Part shown: positions 1 to 6,947 of the stretch, in pieces
Numbering within the stretch: position 1 is the stretch's first letter
Layout of the letters: every line of letters starts with the position of its first letter
Source: a virus
Direction: 5' to 3' (one strand)
Length of the DNA: 64,000 nucleotides
IMG/VR virus record: IMGVR_UViG_3300018421_000010
Location: 53,793-117,792 of that record
The notes under the pieces: generated by a model
What the model saw: only the letters and a program-made list of their open reading frames with translations
What the model was told of the DNA's origin: nothing
Databases searched by the model: none
Translations under genes and position numbers: made by a program

Positions 1-1559
1 CCTTGTATAGCATCTGAAGCACGGTTAGTTGTTAGTTTACCTGTACCAACATAACCAAAGTTATGACTTACTAGACGTAAACTTACACCTGGACCATCTG
101 CTGTAACACCTGAGTTACCATATACCATTGCAGAACCAATTGCACGTAGTTCTACACCAAATTCAAATTTTGTTACTTCAACAATATTTTCTGCTTGTAC
201 ACCAGAAACTGTACCAATAATAGAACCACCTTGACCATACTGTGGTGTAAAGTCAACACCGTCTAGTCCAGTGTATAGTCCTGTAATTGATAGTGTGTTA
301 GTTGCTGGATTCCAACTTGAAATTTGAAACTGTGCTACTGTTGAACCATCTGTTGAAGTATAACGTACTGTTTCGCCTGGAATAAAGTTTCCACCTGTTA
401 CGTTATTAACAATAACATATGTTTGGCCTGTACCGCCCCAACCTTGTGTTCCTGTTGTTGCATGGAATGCTTTGTCTGCTAGATAAACAAACGAGTTTAG
501 CATTTCTATTCTAATACCGTTTGTAGCATATATACCAGTTTGACCTGGTGCAAATATTGTTACCTCATTGAGCAACATGCTTGGCTCAATTGAGTTTCTG
601 TTTATAAATTGACCATCTGCTTTAACACCTCGGCCTGCATCATGTGCATCAAAACCGTATGGATCATCAGATGAATTAATACCTAATCTTACAGTTGAAC
701 CAAAGTTCAATACTGTAACATTCATTATGTATGGACCACGTGTAAAGTTTGCTGTTGTTGATTCGTCAAAACAGAAAGCATAACCTGTATCGTTTATGCT
801 GTCGTACTCCATTTCACGAACAGTTAACATTTCTACTGTGCCGCCACCTCTAAATTGGAAACCGTTTTGTGTACGAGTAGCTGATGTTGGTTTAATCTGT
901 GTTGAACGAATACCTTGTCCAACAATGTTAACACCAGGATATACTGTTAGTGGAAAAATTTCTTCAAATGTACCTGAGCCAATTTTAACTGTGTCGCCAT
1001 TACGTGCAACAACAAGTGCTTGTCTAATAGTACGGAAAGCATCTTGCATGCTTTCACCTGTGTTACCGTCACTACCATTTACAGTAACCCAGTAAACATT
1101 ACCTTCTTTCTTAGTAATATCAACACCATTAGCATAGATACCACCAGTACCTGCACTGTCTAAATATAAACTAGTATTAGAGTCAATTGAACTAATGCCA
1201 GTACGATCACCGTCACCATCTAGTCTTAGGTTGTTAATATTAACAACTTCACCTGTAAAGGTAGTTGCTGCTTCACCAACAGTAAGCAAGTTGTTAATAA
1301 CAACATTACCAGTGCCACTTGCTGTAATAACAAGATCACCGTTTGAGAATTGTGGTTCTAAAATACTTGTTTGAATTCTAGTTGAATTAACAGTATCACT
1401 AAAAAAGCCGCTACCAGAAACATCAATTTCTGCTATAGGTCTAGTAGTTTTACCTACAGCAAGTTTCGAGTCTGAAGTAACTTCTCCAAACCTATTAATT
1501 TTTAATGCTTCATCTTTTACATTCTTTGATGCTAATGTAGTACGCTTTAAATATTTCAT
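1..1559 (-). CDS. Beta-helix virion/tail-fibre-like protein (3' end beyond window)
   Basis: An open frame runs from ATG at 1559 to the left edge, giving 519 residues without a stop, so the gene is partial at its C terminus. Residues about 1-150 are rich in short beta repeats (GDLVITASGTGNVVINN) like those in the fibre proteins elsewhere in the window. Residues about 150-225 (VYWVTVNGSDGNTG, then DAFRTIRQAL, GDTVKIGSGTF, PGVNIVGQG) have the look of a DUF1565/pectate-lyase-type right-handed beta-helix, a fold common in phage tailspikes. The start lies 2 nt after the stop of the 110-aa gene, so the two are probably co-transcribed. A virion or fibre role is inferred from fold and neighbours; no catalytic residues could be assigned. 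Confidence 0.8.
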   Translation of the reverse strand, partial: MKYLKRTTLASKNVKDEALKINRFGEVTSDSKLAVGKTTRPIAEIDVSGSGFFSDTVNSTRIQTSILEPQFSNGDLVITASGTGNVVINNLLTVGEAATTFTGEVVNINNLRLDGDGDRTGISSIDSNTSLYLDSAGTGGIYANGVDITKKEGNVYWVTVNGSDGNTGESMQDAFRTIRQALVVARNGDTVKIGSGTFEEIFPLTVYPGVNIVGQGIRSTQIKPTSATRTQNGFQFRGGGTVEMLTVREMEYDSINDTGYAFCFDESTTANFTRGPYIMNVTVLNFGSTVRLGINSSDDPYGFDAHDAGRGVKADGQFINRNSIEPSMLLNEVTIFAPGQTGIYATNGIRIEMLNSFVYLADKAFHATTGTQGWGGTGQTYVIVNNVTGGNFIPGETVRYTSTDGSTVAQFQISSWNPATNTLSITGLYTGLDGVDFTPQYGQGGSIIGTVSGVQAENIVEVTKFEFGVELRAIGSAMVYGNSGVTADGPGVSLRLVSHNFGYVGTGKLTTNRASDAIQ

Positions 1560-1561
1560 TA

Positions 1562-1894
1562 TTACACTCTCACATAACTTGAGGTAACAGTAAGTGCGTT
1601 AGCATTGCTTACTAGTACTTGTATACTGTCATTTTCTTCAAGAACAAATTTTTCTGTATCTAAACTAAAACTTTCTCCTGCAGGGATTGCTAAATTTTTC
1701 ATTACCGTATTATCATCGCCTGCTGCATCGCCAGCTGCGACCACATATAAATCTACGGTTACATCTGTGCTAGTTGACGTGTTGCACAAAATCATAATCG
1801 TAACAGCTATATCATTCCCGCCGCCGACAGCTTGGTTGTTTAACAGAACTTCTGTTGCGTTAGTGCCAGTTATTCTTACATTTTTTATAGCCAT
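1562..1894 (-). CDS. Small predicted virion protein (110 aa)
   Basis: A complete 110-aa frame starting MAIKNVRITG. It is mostly short beta strands, with no cysteine-rich motif beyond a single Cys, no signal peptide and no membrane segment. It lies tightly between two fibre-like genes: 11 nt after the 360-aa gene and 2 nt before the beta-helix gene. It is therefore probably a small structural or decoration protein translated from the same late mRNA. I do not recognise a named family. The opposite-strand frame over the same bases is a shadow. Confidence 0.75.
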   Translation of the reverse strand: MAIKNVRITGTNATEVLLNNQAVGGGNDIAVTIMILCNTSTSTDVTVDLYVVAAGDAAGDDNTVMKNLAIPAGESFSLDTEKFVLEENDSIQVLVSNANALTVTSSYVRV

Positions 1895-1905
1895 CTTTAC
1901 GTTCC

Positions 1906-2988
1906 TTAAAACAGCAATCCATAAATGATTGCTTTTCGTCTGCTTGCAATTTCATCTCTGCCTTCAGGAGTAGCTGCATACAACCCAGTACCACCTCCAG
2001 CAACGTCACCTGCATACAATTTTGTTCCTACGTTAGGCGGTGGAAGTGCAGGTTCACTTACATTCTTAACCATTAGTATATCGTCAAGAATACGTATGCT
2101 TCCTGTACCGCTTACAGTTAATACTAGATCTGAGTTTGACCCCATGCTTTCTAGCATTGTACCATTAGCTACGCCTTTAACTCTTAAACCTTGAGAATCT
2201 ATTGCGTTATAAAATTCAAAACCATCTTCAAGTGTAGCTCTAAAAGCAGGTACATCATCAATAGTAAATTCAATTTCACTATTTTGAATCCAGTTAACAC
2301 CTTCTTGCTTAACAGTAACCGAAGTTTTGCTAATTGGTGCAAATGTTACAGGATCTAAAAGTGTACTTGAAATTGTTGGAACACCAGTACCGTTTAGATA
2401 ATCAATAATTTTCCAGTCAACATAGCCTTTGTTAGCTAGTATCTTGTCATCATCATTACCAAAGTATCCTGCTGATCTTGGTTCAATTGCTTCTGTATAA
2501 GAAGCACTATCAACTTCAATAGTGCCACTTGCTCCTATGCCTTGGAATAAAAACTTAGTTCCAGCATTCATTATAATGCTGCTAGTTTTTAGCGGAACTG
2601 GAGTTTCAATTCTTGTTCCGCCTCCACTAAATGATTCTTGGAAAAAGTTTATAACACCGTAGGATTGTACGCCTGTCTGAGGATCTGTAAATGTTATGTC
2701 TTCGTCGTGTACTATGTAAGTGTCAGGTATGCCATTACCTCTGTTAATGTGCAAACCTGACTTTCTAAAACTTATAGCACCTTGTGTACCTGGATCACCT
2801 TCGTTTAAAGTTATTATTGGATCTTTAATTGTGGTGATGGTAGATTCAACTGTAGTTGTATTACCAGTTACAGTTAAATTACCGTCGACGATGACATTAC
2901 CAGTTGAGCCTGGATCTAAAATGATCTGGCCACCTGGTTGTGATTTTATTTTATAATCGCCGTCGGGTACATTAACTAGTCTTAACAT
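1906..2988 (-). CDS. Fibre-like structural protein with 'GNLTV-TTTVxS-IITLN' repeat
   Basis: A 360-aa protein with a good ribosome site (GAGGAAATATA then ATG). Residues about 30-65 carry the motif VIVDGNLTVTGNTTTVES followed by IKDPIITLN. Nearly the same motif recurs in the 1984-aa fibre at 45766-51720, so the two share a structural unit. The remainder is beta-rich with Gly/Thr/Ser turns (SFSGGGTRIE; GSIRILDDILMV). The shared unit and the position among structural genes suggest a tail-fibre or virion surface protein, perhaps a fibre connected to the head module. Its exact location in the virion is unknown. Confidence 0.8.
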   Translation of the reverse strand: MLRLVNVPDGDYKIKSQPGGQIILDPGSTGNVIVDGNLTVTGNTTTVESTITTIKDPIITLNEGDPGTQGAISFRKSGLHINRGNGIPDTYIVHDEDITFTDPQTGVQSYGVINFFQESFSGGGTRIETPVPLKTSSIIMNAGTKFLFQGIGASGTIEVDSASYTEAIEPRSAGYFGNDDDKILANKGYVDWKIIDYLNGTGVPTISSTLLDPVTFAPISKTSVTVKQEGVNWIQNSEIEFTIDDVPAFRATLEDGFEFYNAIDSQGLRVKGVANGTMLESMGSNSDLVLTVSGTGSIRILDDILMVKNVSEPALPPPNVGTKLYAGDVAGGGTGLYAATPEGRDEIASRRKAIIYGLLF

Positions 2989-3018
2989 TATATTTCCTCA
3001 TCAGTAACTTACTTGATG

Positions 3019-3459
3019 TTAGCCATCACCTTCAGTATCGTCAGCACCTGTTAGTACGTCATCTGCTGTACCAAGAGTTGCGTCAACACCAGCACCAATG
3101 CCTGTACCAGCTTCTTCAACTGCTACTGTTGCACCTGTACCTGTGAAGTCCCAATCAATTCTAGAACCATTGTCCATGGTTAGAACACGACCGGAAATTT
3201 TAGTTACTTGACGAGCTGTTCCGCCATCGTCTACAGTGATTGACATTTCACCTGCTGCTAGTGCTGCTGATGCTTTGTCTACAAGGTAACAAGTACCTGT
3301 ATCTGTACCGCCTGCATTTGAAACTTTGAAACGCTTTGAACCAGTTTGTTTTACAATGTAACCTGGAGTTGATCCGTTACCTGAATTAAACTGAACTTTG
3401 ATTTCGCTACCGCCTGCTGTAGGTGCACCGAAATATCTTTTGTTAATTGGTCTTCCCAT
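3019..3459 (-). CDS. Small virion structural protein (MGRPINKRYFG type)
   Basis: A 146-aa protein opening MGRPINKRYFGAPTAGGSEI and ending in a glycine/aspartate-rich acidic tail (about residues 118-146). The basic N terminus, beta-rich middle and acidic tail would suit a small capsid-surface or neck protein. It is the first gene of the left-hand block and follows a late-type promoter (3555-3562) and an RNA leader of nearly 100 nt that can form hairpins. The ribosome site TAGGAGAAAACA precedes the ATG. I believe similar short proteins occur in marine T4-like phages, but I cannot name a function. Confidence 0.8.
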   Translation of the reverse strand: MGRPINKRYFGAPTAGGSEIKVQFNSGNGSTPGYIVKQTGSKRFKVSNAGGTDTGTCYLVDKASAALAAGEMSITVDDGGTARQVTKISGRVLTMDNGSRIDWDFTGTGATVAVEEAGTGIGAGVDATLGTADDVLTGADDTEGDG

Positions 3460-3554
3460 TTGTTTTCTCCTATAAAGTAGTCCTATCCGGGTTCTATCCG
3501 GTACGCTGTGGGTAACAGCATAAGTCCGCCTTGCGGCACACTATCTGACACAAG

Positions 3555-3562
3555 TATTTATC
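3555..3562 (-). promoter_or_regulatory. Late promoter GATAAATA
   Basis: The minus strand reads GATAAATA, close to the T4 late -10 element TATAAATA recognised by gp55-type sigma factors. It lies about 95 nt upstream of the 146-aa structural gene and just below the terminator at 3591-3614, so it would restart transcription for the left-hand structural block. Confidence 0.55.
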
Positions 3563-3590
3563 CATAACGCCAGAAAGGTGAAAGCATAGA

Positions 3591-3614
3591 TAAAAAAACC
3601 CGCCGAAGCGGGTT
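3591..3614 (-). terminator. Rho-independent terminator after the PqqA-like gene
   Basis: On the minus strand this reads AACCCGC-TTCG-GCGGGTT followed by TTTTT: a 7-bp GC-rich stem closed by a UUCG tetraloop plus a U tract. It lies about 45 nt after the stop codon of the 23-residue peptide gene, so that gene ends its own transcript. Confidence 0.9.
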
Positions 3615-3659
3615 ATTCGCAATCTTGCGTTTCTAGCAAACGTTGCATGTAATCTTCAT

Positions 3660-3731
3660 CTAGCGGTTCATTACATACATTGTTACTTCGAAACCAAAAC
3701 GCATTTCTTCTGCTATAGGTTTTGTCCACAT
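3660..3731 (-). CDS. pqqA: PqqA-like precursor peptide (23 aa)
   Basis: ATG at 3731 follows the ribosome site AAAGGAG with a 6-nt spacer. The product is MWTKPIAEEM, then RFGFEVTMYVMNR, then TAG. It has the length and pattern of bacterial PqqA: W2, K4-P5, R11, G13, then E-V-T-x-Y with Glu15 and Tyr19, and a terminal N-R. In PQQ biosynthesis the radical SAM enzyme PqqE, with chaperone PqqD, cross-links this Glu and Tyr, and both residues are present here. The gene sits alone between the gp23 terminator and its own terminator in a late-expressed region. No other pqq gene is visible in the window, so any PQQ synthesis would depend on host enzymes. The role in infection is unknown. Too short for usual gene callers. 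Confidence 0.85.
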   Translation of the reverse strand: MWTKPIAEEMRFGFEVTMYVMNR

Positions 3732-3735
3732 ATGC

Positions 3736-3776
3736 TTCTCCTTTCAAATAATATTTAAACATAGATGAAAGGAAAA
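3736..3776 (-). promoter_or_regulatory. Hairpin that can cover the pqqA ribosome site
   Basis: In the minus-strand transcript TTTTCCTTTCA (3776-3766) can pair with TGAAAGGAGAA (3746-3736), leaving a 19-nt AU-rich loop. This is an 11-bp stem with one G-U pair. The 3' arm contains the whole AAAGGAG ribosome site of the PqqA-like gene, so folding could restrict its translation. Inferred from base pairing only. Confidence 0.5.
3752..3759 (-). promoter_or_regulatory. Possible late promoter TTTAAATA before pqqA
   Basis: The minus strand reads TTTAAATA, a weak match to the T4-type late motif, about 20 nt upstream of the PqqA-like start codon. If active, the transcript would begin near the ribosome site and escape the hairpin. 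In so AT-rich a genome this could be chance. Confidence 0.3.
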
Positions 3777-3792
3777 AGCATACGTAAAATCA

Positions 3793-3879
3793 TTAAAGAC
3801 TGCTCAATATAAAATTGATTCTATTTCTTCGGTGCTGAATGATTAGTTGTTTGTAGCACCATAGTGTGAAGTTGTCCAT
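3793..3879 (-). CDS. Possible 28-aa peptide gene behind a GC-richer leader
   Basis: ATG at 3879 follows GTAGGAGAAGTGTA, a strong ribosome site, and reads MDNFTLWCYKQLIIQHRRNR then INFILSSL and a stop. The peptide is basic in the middle with hydrophobic ends and could be a small membrane-associated or RNA-binding peptide. The leader (about 3880-3955) is GC-richer than its surroundings (CATCCTACGGGACGGAAGTAG, then GAAGGAACGCAC). It starts just beyond the gp23 terminator. I cannot name the peptide; the leader could instead be the functional part, as a small RNA. Confidence 0.45.
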   Translation of the reverse strand: MDNFTLWCYKQLIIQHRRNRINFILSSL

Positions 3880-3957
3880 TACACTTCTCCTACTTAAAGG
3901 GTTAAAGTGCGTTCCTTCGCATTATGCTACTTCCGTCCCGTAGGATGAACGTAAAAA

Positions 3958-3965
3958 TATTTAGT
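3958..3965 (-). promoter_or_regulatory. Possible late promoter ACTAAATA
   Basis: ACTAAATA on the minus strand immediately follows the U tract of the gp23 terminator. It would start a short transcript carrying the 28-aa and PqqA-like genes, ending at 3591. The same octamer precedes the tail gene at 19749. Confidence 0.4.
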
Positions 3966-3994
3966 CAAAAAAATAGGCCCCTAAGGGCCTATTT
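3966..3994 (-). terminator. Rho-independent terminator after gp23
   Basis: The minus strand reads AAATAGGCCC-TTAG-GGGCCTATTT then TTTT, a perfect 10-bp stem with a tetraloop and U tract. It begins about 23 nt after the gp23 stop and closes the head operon. Confidence 0.92.
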
Positions 3995-4017
3995 TAGTGT
4001 TTTATAAAAAATAAAAC

Positions 4018-5187
4018 TTAGCTGAAGCTTACGTTAGAGATCGCAACACGCTCAACGTAGTCCGCTGCATTACCAAGAGATGATGCAGTGTTGTTTAGCT
4101 CAACATAACCATAACGTGTCATGAAGCTAACTACTGGCTCGAATGTGTCTGGATCTAGAACAACGCCGCTGCTCATCAATGGAATGTATGGGCAGTAGAA
4201 TGCTGCTGCATCTGCTTCAGATGAACCTTTGTAACCAACTAGTACGTCAGTGTCGTCTGCTGCATATGTATCAACGTAGATTCTCATTGCGTTGTTTAGT
4301 GTACCAACGAACTTAGTGTTTGTTGGTGCTTCGAAAGTACCTTCTGTAGTACGAGCAAATGCACTTGTAGTTGCAGACTGTAGGATTGTCAATGCTTGTG
4401 GTGAAACCACTGCAAAGTTACCTGCACCTCTACGTGTACGCTGTGCAATTTTGTTTGCTTGTCTGTTGATTAGAACTGCAAGTGCTGCATGCTCATCACC
4501 AACAAATGTTGCTGTACCAGATACTGCTGCCTGGTTGAATGTTTCACTTGCTGTACCAGCTAGTGAACGTAGTGAACCTAGGATTTCTTGGTCAATCTCA
4601 GTTGTAATTTCCTGAGCAAGAGCTGCCATGATTTCAGCTTCAACGTCAATGCCCTGTTGAGCTTGTGCGTCTTGAGCTGCTTCAAAAGTCCAGCGAGCTG
4701 ATAGCTTTCTGGATTTTGCTTCAACAGTTTGCTTGAGGATTTGGATTGACATCTTACGTCCTGGAGCACCTTCAAGTGTTGCAGTTGCATCTGCTTTACC
4801 ATTTGGATCAGTGCCTGCACCTGAATATGCAGTTGCAATCTTAAATGGTGATAGAGCTTCGTCACCTGCTGTTACGTTATCGTTTGATTCAGCATAACGT
4901 ACTCTTAATGTGTGGATCTGACCCACTGGACCTGTCATTGGTTGTACACCAACTAACTCGTTTGCGATAGTTGTTGGCATTACACGTCTGATGACTGGTA
5001 AAATGACTCTGTTTAGAGTCGCGACGTTACCGGCAGAAGTGGCACCAGCTGTTGCACTTTCTGACAAATACTTGCGAGTATTTTCAAGTGTTACAGCCAT
5101 AACTGACTTACGATTGCCTTCAAGGCCTTCGAGCAGTGCTGTTTTAGTGTCCTGCCAGCGGCTTTCTAGTAGTTCTGACATTTTCAT
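4018..5187 (-). CDS. gp23: Major capsid protein (gp23 family)
   Basis: A 389-aa gp23-type major capsid protein, the subunit of capsid hexamers. Recognisable family segments are the N-terminal region about 50-75 (LNRVILPVIRRVMPTTIANE), then LVGVQPMTGPVGQIHTLRVRY, and the C-terminal tract near FYCPYIPLMSSGVVLDP and MTRYGYVELN. T4 gp23 has 521 residues, so this version is short, as is common in marine relatives. In T4 the N terminus is removed by the gp21 protease; the N-terminal 45 or so residues here (MKMSELLESRWQ...) would be the delta piece. It lies 7 nt after gp22, with ribosome site AAGGAGAAC, and is followed by a strong terminator. It is the last gene of the head operon. Confidence 0.96.
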   Translation of the reverse strand: MKMSELLESRWQDTKTALLEGLEGNRKSVMAVTLENTRKYLSESATAGATSAGNVATLNRVILPVIRRVMPTTIANELVGVQPMTGPVGQIHTLRVRYAESNDNVTAGDEALSPFKIATAYSGAGTDPNGKADATATLEGAPGRKMSIQILKQTVEAKSRKLSARWTFEAAQDAQAQQGIDVEAEIMAALAQEITTEIDQEILGSLRSLAGTASETFNQAAVSGTATFVGDEHAALAVLINRQANKIAQRTRRGAGNFAVVSPQALTILQSATTSAFARTTEGTFEAPTNTKFVGTLNNAMRIYVDTYAADDTDVLVGYKGSSEADAAAFYCPYIPLMSSGVVLDPDTFEPVVSFMTRYGYVELNNTASSLGNAADYVERVAISNVSFS

Positions 5188-5194
5188 GTTCTCC

Positions 5195-6292
5195 TTATTT
5201 GATTCCCGCTAAACGACGAATGTCGAAAATATTGCTTTCGGATTCGTCCTTTGCACTACTAATACTAGTATTAACTTTATTGCCTGTGATTTCTGTGCCT
5301 TCTGTCAGTGCCTTCTTCTTCGCTGGAGTTTTACCGTCAATAACGGCCGGTAGGTATTTGTCAAACTGTGCTTGTAAGCGGTTAGTCTGAACAGATTCCA
5401 GTAAGTCTGTCATTATCTCTCTTTGCTCACTGTTAAGTGGGCTTAGGAGCTCGTGAAGCTTTTCTTTACGCATCATTGTGTCGTTAGCTTGAGCAATTTC
5501 TTGCTGTTTGCTTTCAACTAAAGCAGTTTTTTCTTGAACAACTGCTTTCGCTTCTGCTAGTTCTTGCTCTTTTTTAGCAACAACTTTTAGAAGTTTAGCT
5601 GTCTCTGATTTCTCATTAAGATAGCTGTTATTGTACTCTGATGCAAACGCTTCAAAGATCTTACGACCAAAGTCGTTCTTACGTGCTAGATCGATATCCT
5701 CTTTCAGTGTAACAATCTCTTTGTTAAGTGATTTGCTTACTGTTTCAGCAACGAGTTTAGAGCTACGTTTTACAAAAGTTTCTTTAACTTTTGCAAATTG
5801 AGCTTTTGCTTCTCTTATCAATCGCACTTTAGTTTCTGCAAGATCCTTTTTATCTGTATGGAACTCTGCAATTTCTTTAGCTAGAGCTTCTACAACAAAT
5901 TCTTCAAGTTGACCGTATTTGCCAGCCATTACTTTCTGATCTTCGTGTAGTTCTTTGACTTCTTTTGCTAGTGATTCAACAACAAAGCCTTTTAGTAGAT
6001 CTGCGTTTTTACGCATTGCTACTGCATACTTTGCTTTTGCTTCAGCTAACTGTTTGCGATCTTCTGCAAACTCAGAAATCTCAGCTTGAAGACGGTCTTC
6101 AACTAGCTTATCGATAGCTTCAACCATAACGCCTTTGTCATGTTCGTATTTTTTAGCAAACTCTTCACGTAGTTCTGTAACTGCCGCTGTTTTTGCTTCT
6201 GCAACACGAGCATTCCATGCTTCTTCAATCTCCGCTCTTACATCTTCGGAAATCACGTTGTTCTCAAATAGGTTTTTTAGTGCGTCCAACAT
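5195..6292 (-). CDS. gp22: Prohead core scaffolding protein (gp22 family)
   Basis: A 365-aa, highly charged, almost entirely helical protein lying between gp21 and gp23, the T4 position of the gp22 scaffold. Residues about 20-285 are long Lys/Glu/Ala/Leu coiled-coil stretches with repeated units of the type LAKEVKELHEDQKVM and LAKEIAEFHTDKKDL, which suggests internal duplication. The C-terminal third (about 270-330) has the more conserved MMRKEKLHELLSPLNSEQRE segment. The scaffold fills the prohead and is digested by gp21 during maturation. The start MLDALKNLFENN follows a GAGGAG ribosome site. Confidence 0.93.
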   Translation of the reverse strand: MLDALKNLFENNVISEDVRAEIEEAWNARVAEAKTAAVTELREEFAKKYEHDKGVMVEAIDKLVEDRLQAEISEFAEDRKQLAEAKAKYAVAMRKNADLLKGFVVESLAKEVKELHEDQKVMAGKYGQLEEFVVEALAKEIAEFHTDKKDLAETKVRLIREAKAQFAKVKETFVKRSSKLVAETVSKSLNKEIVTLKEDIDLARKNDFGRKIFEAFASEYNNSYLNEKSETAKLLKVVAKKEQELAEAKAVVQEKTALVESKQQEIAQANDTMMRKEKLHELLSPLNSEQREIMTDLLESVQTNRLQAQFDKYLPAVIDGKTPAKKKALTEGTEITGNKVNTSISSAKDESESNIFDIRRLAGIK

Positions 6293-6306
6293 GTTCTTCT
6301 CCTCTA

Positions 6307-6933
6307 TTATCGGAGCCCGTTGATGATATTCATCAACTGATTCTTTAGGTATTTTTGTGCCTTAGCATCGTCCCTAAGTTCTTGTGCCATTCCAAATGCC
6401 TTATACCCACCCCTGGTATTCATAAGATGCTCATAAATTGGTGTTGGGTAGGCACCTGGAGCACTTGGCTGAGCGACCACATCAACTGTTATAATTTCAA
6501 AGTCGCTTACTTCGCCGGATCCATCTTCACTGACGTTTCCGGAACCTCTTGAACTTACACCAAGTTTTACACCGGCCTCTAGCATTGTTTTTACTAGAGA
6601 CCCCATTGGTGTAGGAATAAGTTTAAGTTTTCCATAACCGTTTGGGCCATCCATCCACATTTTTGTGATCATATGGCTTACACGATCTAAGTTAACATTA
6701 AGACCTTGCGGATGATCTACTTCGCCAAGAACCGAATATCCTCCTTCAATCTGCTCGTTGAGCGTCTTGACAGCCCTGCTAATTTCTTGCACTGGATACA
6801 CACGCTGATTGGCATTTCTTACACCGCCTTGGATGAAAATGCCTGACATGTGAAGGTCCTTGCCTTCATTTGCAGACTCAACGACCATGTTTGCCTGGTC
6901 AAATGTCAAGTTCTCTTGGAGTACATTCATCAT
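6307..6933 (-). CDS. gp21: Prohead core protease (gp21 family)
   Basis: A 208-aa serine protease of the T4 gp21 family, which cleaves scaffold and capsid proteins in the prohead. The catalytic pattern is visible: His74 in GEVDHPQG, Ser127/128 in LGVSSRGSG, and an acidic residue near 151 (IITVDVVAQPSAPG). Length matches the T4 protease (about 212). It follows the acidic core gene by 14 nt and precedes gp22 by 14 nt, the T4 gene order. The first two codons are both ATG; the upstream one is reported. The 3' end of the gene contains a perfect 8-bp inverted repeat (6319-6337). Confidence 0.95.
   Translation of the reverse strand: MMNVLQENLTFDQANMVVESANEGKDLHMSGIFIQGGVRNANQRVYPVQEISRAVKTLNEQIEGGYSVLGEVDHPQGLNVNLDRVSHMITKMWMDGPNGYGKLKLIPTPMGSLVKTMLEAGVKLGVSSRGSGNVSEDGSGEVSDFEIITVDVVAQPSAPGAYPTPIYEHLMNTRGGYKAFGMAQELRDDAKAQKYLKNQLMNIINGLR
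6319..6337 (-). promoter_or_regulatory. Perfect inverted repeat between gp21 and gp22
   Basis: GTTGATGA and TCATCAAC flank a 3-nt loop in the last codons of gp21, about 27 nt before the gp22 start. No U tract follows, so it is not a classic terminator; it could be an mRNA processing or stability site between protease and scaffold. Confidence 0.4.
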
Positions 6934-6947
6934 TTAAAGTCTCCTAA

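Noticed and set aside
796-1095. 99-codon plus-strand frame over the left-edge gene
   Set aside because: It is antisense to the beta-helix frame, which is open over the whole 1559 nt and has a convincing domain; the plus frame has no ribosome site or recognisable content.
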